64,000 nt of DNA from Selenomonadaceae bacterium (GTDB taxonomy: Bacteria > Bacillota > Negativicutes > Selenomonadales > Selenomonadaceae): assembly GCA_017484005.1 (NCBI GenBank), contig JAFUTY010000053.1, forward strand, positions 1 through 64,000, read 5' to 3'. A model generated the notes under the pieces. That model worked only from the letters and a program-made list of their open reading frames with translations. It made no database searches and had not been told where the DNA came from. Position 1 is the stretch's first letter. Every line of letters starts with the position of its first letter. Position numbers and translations under genes: made by a program. Below, piece by piece: positions 61,480 through 64,000 of this stretch.

Positions 61480-61827
61480 ATGACAAAATACTATAAAAGT
61501 GAAAATGGAATCGAATATGACGAGCTGATCGGCGGAGTATCAATTCCTCAAAGATTAGCGAATGTAACGTTGACAAGCGGATTGGAAGTGCAACGTGGAG
61601 AATTGCTAGCAAAGGGGTCAGACGGAGCATATATCAAGCCGACAGATGCAAGCGGTTCGGTGTATGGGATAGCGTATGACAATGCAGAAAGTATCGCGAC
61701 AGTATATCAGACAGGCGAATTTAATCGAGACGCAATTTCTCACGGATCTAGTATAAATCTTGAGGAAATAGAAGATAATCTGCGAAATCAAGGAATATTT
61801 TTGACAAAATCGCAGGAGGTTAAGTAA
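61480..61827 (+). CDS. head decoration protein (gpD-like)
   Basis: A 115-residue beta-rich protein with the pattern of HDPD/gpD-type decoration proteins: GLEVQRGELLAKGSDGAYIK and YGIAYDNAESIATVYQTGEF. These trimers stabilise the expanded capsid. It lies between protease and capsid genes, as in lambda. Confidence 0.8.
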   Translation: MTKYYKSENGIEYDELIGGVSIPQRLANVTLTSGLEVQRGELLAKGSDGAYIKPTDASGSVYGIAYDNAESIATVYQTGEFNRDAISHGSSINLEEIEDNLRNQGIFLTKSQEVK

Positions 61828-61829
61828 AA

Positions 61830-62993
61830 ATGATAGATATCAATGATTCACTTTCACTGAGCAAGGCAATTGAACAAATAAAACCAGAATCTCGATTTTT
61901 AGTTGACACATTTTTTCCGAATATCATGCCGCCAGCATTGACGAAGATGGTAGGAGTGGAATATCGCAAATATGGAAGAAATCTTGCGCCATATGTAGTA
62001 TCAGGGGGACATGGAGTGAATATTGGGCGAGCAGGCTCAATAATGAAGTATTATGCGCCACCATTGCTCGGAGCGCGTCGAATTGTATCGCCGGAGGATA
62101 TCGAACATCGCGATTTTGGAGAACAGCCTATCTATACGACAATGACGCCGGCGGAGCGAGCATCTCGAATTCAGTCGCGCGATTTAAAAGAATTGTCAGG
62201 AATGGTAGAGAATCGAAAGAATCAAATGGCGAGTGAAATTCTATCGACAGGGAAATTGACATTGCGAGGATATGCGGATGATGGAGTAACTCCGCGAGAT
62301 GATTCGATTTCCTTTGATTGGGATGGTAAAATGACGCCAAAAATCCCATGGAATAACTCAAATGCCGATATTTTGGGAGATTTAGAGAGAGCATCGGAGA
62401 AAATACAAGAGGATGCAGGACAAATTCCGACAGTAATGATCGTTGGAAAGAATGTTGCTCGATATTTGTTGAAAAATGCAGAAATATTGAGCTGGCTATT
62501 GATACCGAGTCGCGAGAATTTTGCACTAATGTCGATGCAACCTAAACTCACATCGCCTCAAATTATGAGAATCGGTTTAATTCAAATGCTAAATCTTGAA
62601 ATTTACTCATATTTCGAGACGTATCAAGATGAATCGGGAAATTTGAGGAATTATATCGATGATAATCTGATAATCATCGGAATTCCAGGCTTTGGATCGC
62701 AACTCTATGGATCGATCACGCTACTTAACAACAATGGACAATTTGAGACCTATTCAACGCAACTATTACCACATTATCACGCGAATCAAGACACACAAAG
62801 TTTAGCGTTGACAGTTTACAGTCGAGTGATTCTGGTGCCGACCGTCGTAGATTCATGGATTTCAATGAATGTCCTCGATTCAACGAGTTCTCAAGAGAAT
62901 GGATCGACGTCAATTAATTCAGATTTGACAGGTTCAGATCTTGATTATGGCTCAGAAATTGCGGGATCAAATGTTTCACTTCCAGGACTTTAA
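61830..62993 (+). CDS. major capsid protein (gpE family)
   Basis: A 387-residue protein of the lambda gpE capsid family: FLVDTFFPNIMPPALT and VEYRKYGRNLAPYV near the N-terminus, and PEDIEHRDFGEQPIYTTMTP. The C-terminal 45 residues are Ser/Thr/Asp-rich. It follows the decoration gene after 2 bases, and an AGGAGG site lies at the end of that gene. Confidence 0.9.
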   Translation: MIDINDSLSLSKAIEQIKPESRFLVDTFFPNIMPPALTKMVGVEYRKYGRNLAPYVVSGGHGVNIGRAGSIMKYYAPPLLGARRIVSPEDIEHRDFGEQPIYTTMTPAERASRIQSRDLKELSGMVENRKNQMASEILSTGKLTLRGYADDGVTPRDDSISFDWDGKMTPKIPWNNSNADILGDLERASEKIQEDAGQIPTVMIVGKNVARYLLKNAEILSWLLIPSRENFALMSMQPKLTSPQIMRIGLIQMLNLEIYSYFETYQDESGNLRNYIDDNLIIIGIPGFGSQLYGSITLLNNNGQFETYSTQLLPHYHANQDTQSLALTVYSRVILVPTVVDSWISMNVLDSTSSQENGSTSINSDLTGSDLDYGSEIAGSNVSLPGL

Positions 62994-62996
62994 TGA

Positions 62997-63323
62997 ATGA
63001 TATTCAAAGATTCAATTGCCAAAGATATCGATATTTTCCTGAATTTAGATGAATTTGGAGAAATTCACGATATAAATGGGCAAGAAATTCCCTGTATTTT
63101 TATCTCGTTGACTCAACAAATGTCAGGAAATTCGAATCAGAATTTTAACGGATTACATGGCGATTTTAGAGTATTATATTATCGAACGGAATCAATAAAT
63201 ATTCGATTTCAAGAGGGAGAATCTATCCGAATTGATTCCGCACGATTTACTATAAACAGAGTAGAAAATACAATGGGAATAACGAAAATAGAGATATCTT
63301 CGTATAGAGGGAGGGGACTTTGA
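62997..63323 (+). CDS. putative head-tail connector protein (FII-like)
   Basis: A 108-residue beta-rich protein with a GDFRVLYYRTESINIRFQEGESI segment similar in pattern to head-tail joining proteins of the lambda gpFII type. It lies right after the capsid gene (3-base gap), the expected position. The sequence alone is not decisive. Confidence 0.55.
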   Translation: MIFKDSIAKDIDIFLNLDEFGEIHDINGQEIPCIFISLTQQMSGNSNQNFNGLHGDFRVLYYRTESINIRFQEGESIRIDSARFTINRVENTMGITKIEISSYRGRGL

Positions 63324-63803
63324 TTGAATAAAGTTATTTTAATCGGGAGAATAGCGACGGAAATACAATCGCAATTCACAGCGAACGGAATTGCCTATAC
63401 AAAATTCCATTTAGCCGTAGATCGCGCATATTCAAAGAAAAACGCTCAAAATGGAGATCCAACAGCTGATTTTGTTCCTTGCATTGGATGGAGAGAAAAT
63501 GCAAAGACAATTGGAAATTATTGCAATAAAGGCATGCGGATCATGGTAGAAGGGCATCTGCAAATTGATACATTTATCGGCGAAAATCGAATGAAAAATC
63601 AATCATTTGCTATCATTATCGAGCGATTTGAATTTCTAGACTCTCGTAAGGATTCAAACAAGCAGAATCATCCTCAAACAGTGAATCAGTCGAATTCATA
63701 CAATCAACAGAATCAGACTTCACAGAATCAATCGAATGTTGTGAATTATCAAAATCAAAACAATTCGAAGGATTATGTGCCACCTGAACAACTTCCATTT
63801 TAA
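63324..63803 (+). CDS. ssb: single-stranded DNA-binding protein
   Basis: A 159-residue SSB: OB fold in residues 1-105 (MNKVILIGRIATEIQ, TKFHLAVDRAYSKK, MRIMVEGHLQI), then a Gln/Asn-rich linker and the C-terminal tip PPEQLPF, which is the partner-binding end though less acidic than usual. TTG start at 63324 with GGAGGGG upstream, abutting the previous stop. SSB is a replication/repair protein, so its place between connector and tail genes is unusual. Confidence 0.9.
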   Translation: MNKVILIGRIATEIQSQFTANGIAYTKFHLAVDRAYSKKNAQNGDPTADFVPCIGWRENAKTIGNYCNKGMRIMVEGHLQIDTFIGENRMKNQSFAIIIERFEFLDSRKDSNKQNHPQTVNQSNSYNQQNQTSQNQSNVVNYQNQNNSKDYVPPEQLPF

Positions 63804-63805
63804 CT

Positions 63806-64000
63806 ATGATAACACTAGAAATAAATGCGAAAACTGCCGAAATATCGCGAATTTTAAAGGAAACATTAGATCCTCAAAAATTACGTGATGCAATGATGTC
63901 GGCGAATAAAAATGCAGTTCAAAAAACTCAAATCGTCTCAGATACTACTGAAAATGTCAGATCTCGATTCAATTTAGAGTATAAAATTGGATCGAAAGGA
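63806..64000 (+). CDS. minor tail protein Z-like, N-terminal part
   Basis: The frame from the ATG at 63806 stays open to the window end (65 codons): MITLEINAKTAEISRILKET, then a helical part ending in RFNLEYKIGSK. Gene order (after the connector, where lambda has Z) and the pattern of an N-terminal helix followed by NKNAVQKTQIV resemble gpZ-type tail proteins. No ribosome-binding site is visible; it begins 2 bases after ssb and may be coupled. Confidence 0.5.
   Translation, partial: MITLEINAKTAEISRILKETLDPQKLRDAMMSANKNAVQKTQIVSDTTENVRSRFNLEYKIGSKG

Overview
The window looks like a chromosomal segment of a low-GC anaerobe, most likely a Negativicute (Selenomonas/Veillonella-type Firmicute) or close relative. 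The reasons are strong AGGAGG ribosome-binding sites, frequent TTG/GTG starts, the order tig-clpP-clpX-lon, short-form HisG paired with HisZ, and a succinate/propionate gene set (CoA-transferase, methylmalonyl-CoA epimerase, decarboxylase alpha subunit, biotin carrier). This assignment is inferred from gene content and was not tested against a database. No rRNA, tRNA or CRISPR array was seen.

Bases 1-43,000 are mostly host core. They hold a partial RTX-type protein; the protein quality-control cluster tig-clpP-clpX-lon; a tandem array of BrnT-type toxin/antitoxin pairs; miaB-mutS-mutL with a duplicated 3' end of mutS; a hisZ-HD-hisG-hisD operon; and a surface-polysaccharide operon reading leftward (27158 to 17852). 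That operon contains rfbA, rfbC, an acetolactate-synthase-like enzyme, an ATP-grasp (TupA-like) gene and three glycosyltransferase-like genes. Three of its genes are interrupted by poly-G tracts of 13, 12 and 11 bases, each exactly at the frame break, so all three read as phase-OFF in this copy. Further right are the methylmalonyl-CoA decarboxylase cluster, secreted/TPR proteins, a CstA-type transporter, a single-chain restriction-modification-specificity protein and a protein of about 20 TPR repeats.

Bases about 43,000-64,000 look like a prophage read rightward. There is an early region of small unknown genes with a BRO-type antirepressor, a primase/DUF927 replication protein, a gene-free block of concentric inverted repeats (candidate replication origin), a putative late-gene activator, and then a lambda-like head module in lambda order: small terminase, large terminase, gpW, portal, protease, decoration protein, capsid, connector and a gpZ-like gene cut by the window end. 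A single-stranded DNA-binding protein gene sits inside the head module. Between the terminase and gpW lies a cargo segment with a ribbon-helix-helix gene and a very small membrane peptide. That peptide has a near-perfect promoter and ribosome-binding site and an opposing promoter, and looks like a type I toxin-antitoxin locus. No integrase or attachment site was seen, so the prophage ends are undefined.

The most unusual feature is a family of at least nine long hairpins between 43.7 and 48.0 kb. They share one architecture: a constant outer stem ending in CA-TTGG, and an inner stem of variable but compensating sequence. Several begin inside the stop codon of a small gene. The layout (small gene plus hairpin, repeated, with some gene-less units) resembles a cassette array, but the hairpins do not match the integron attC consensus.
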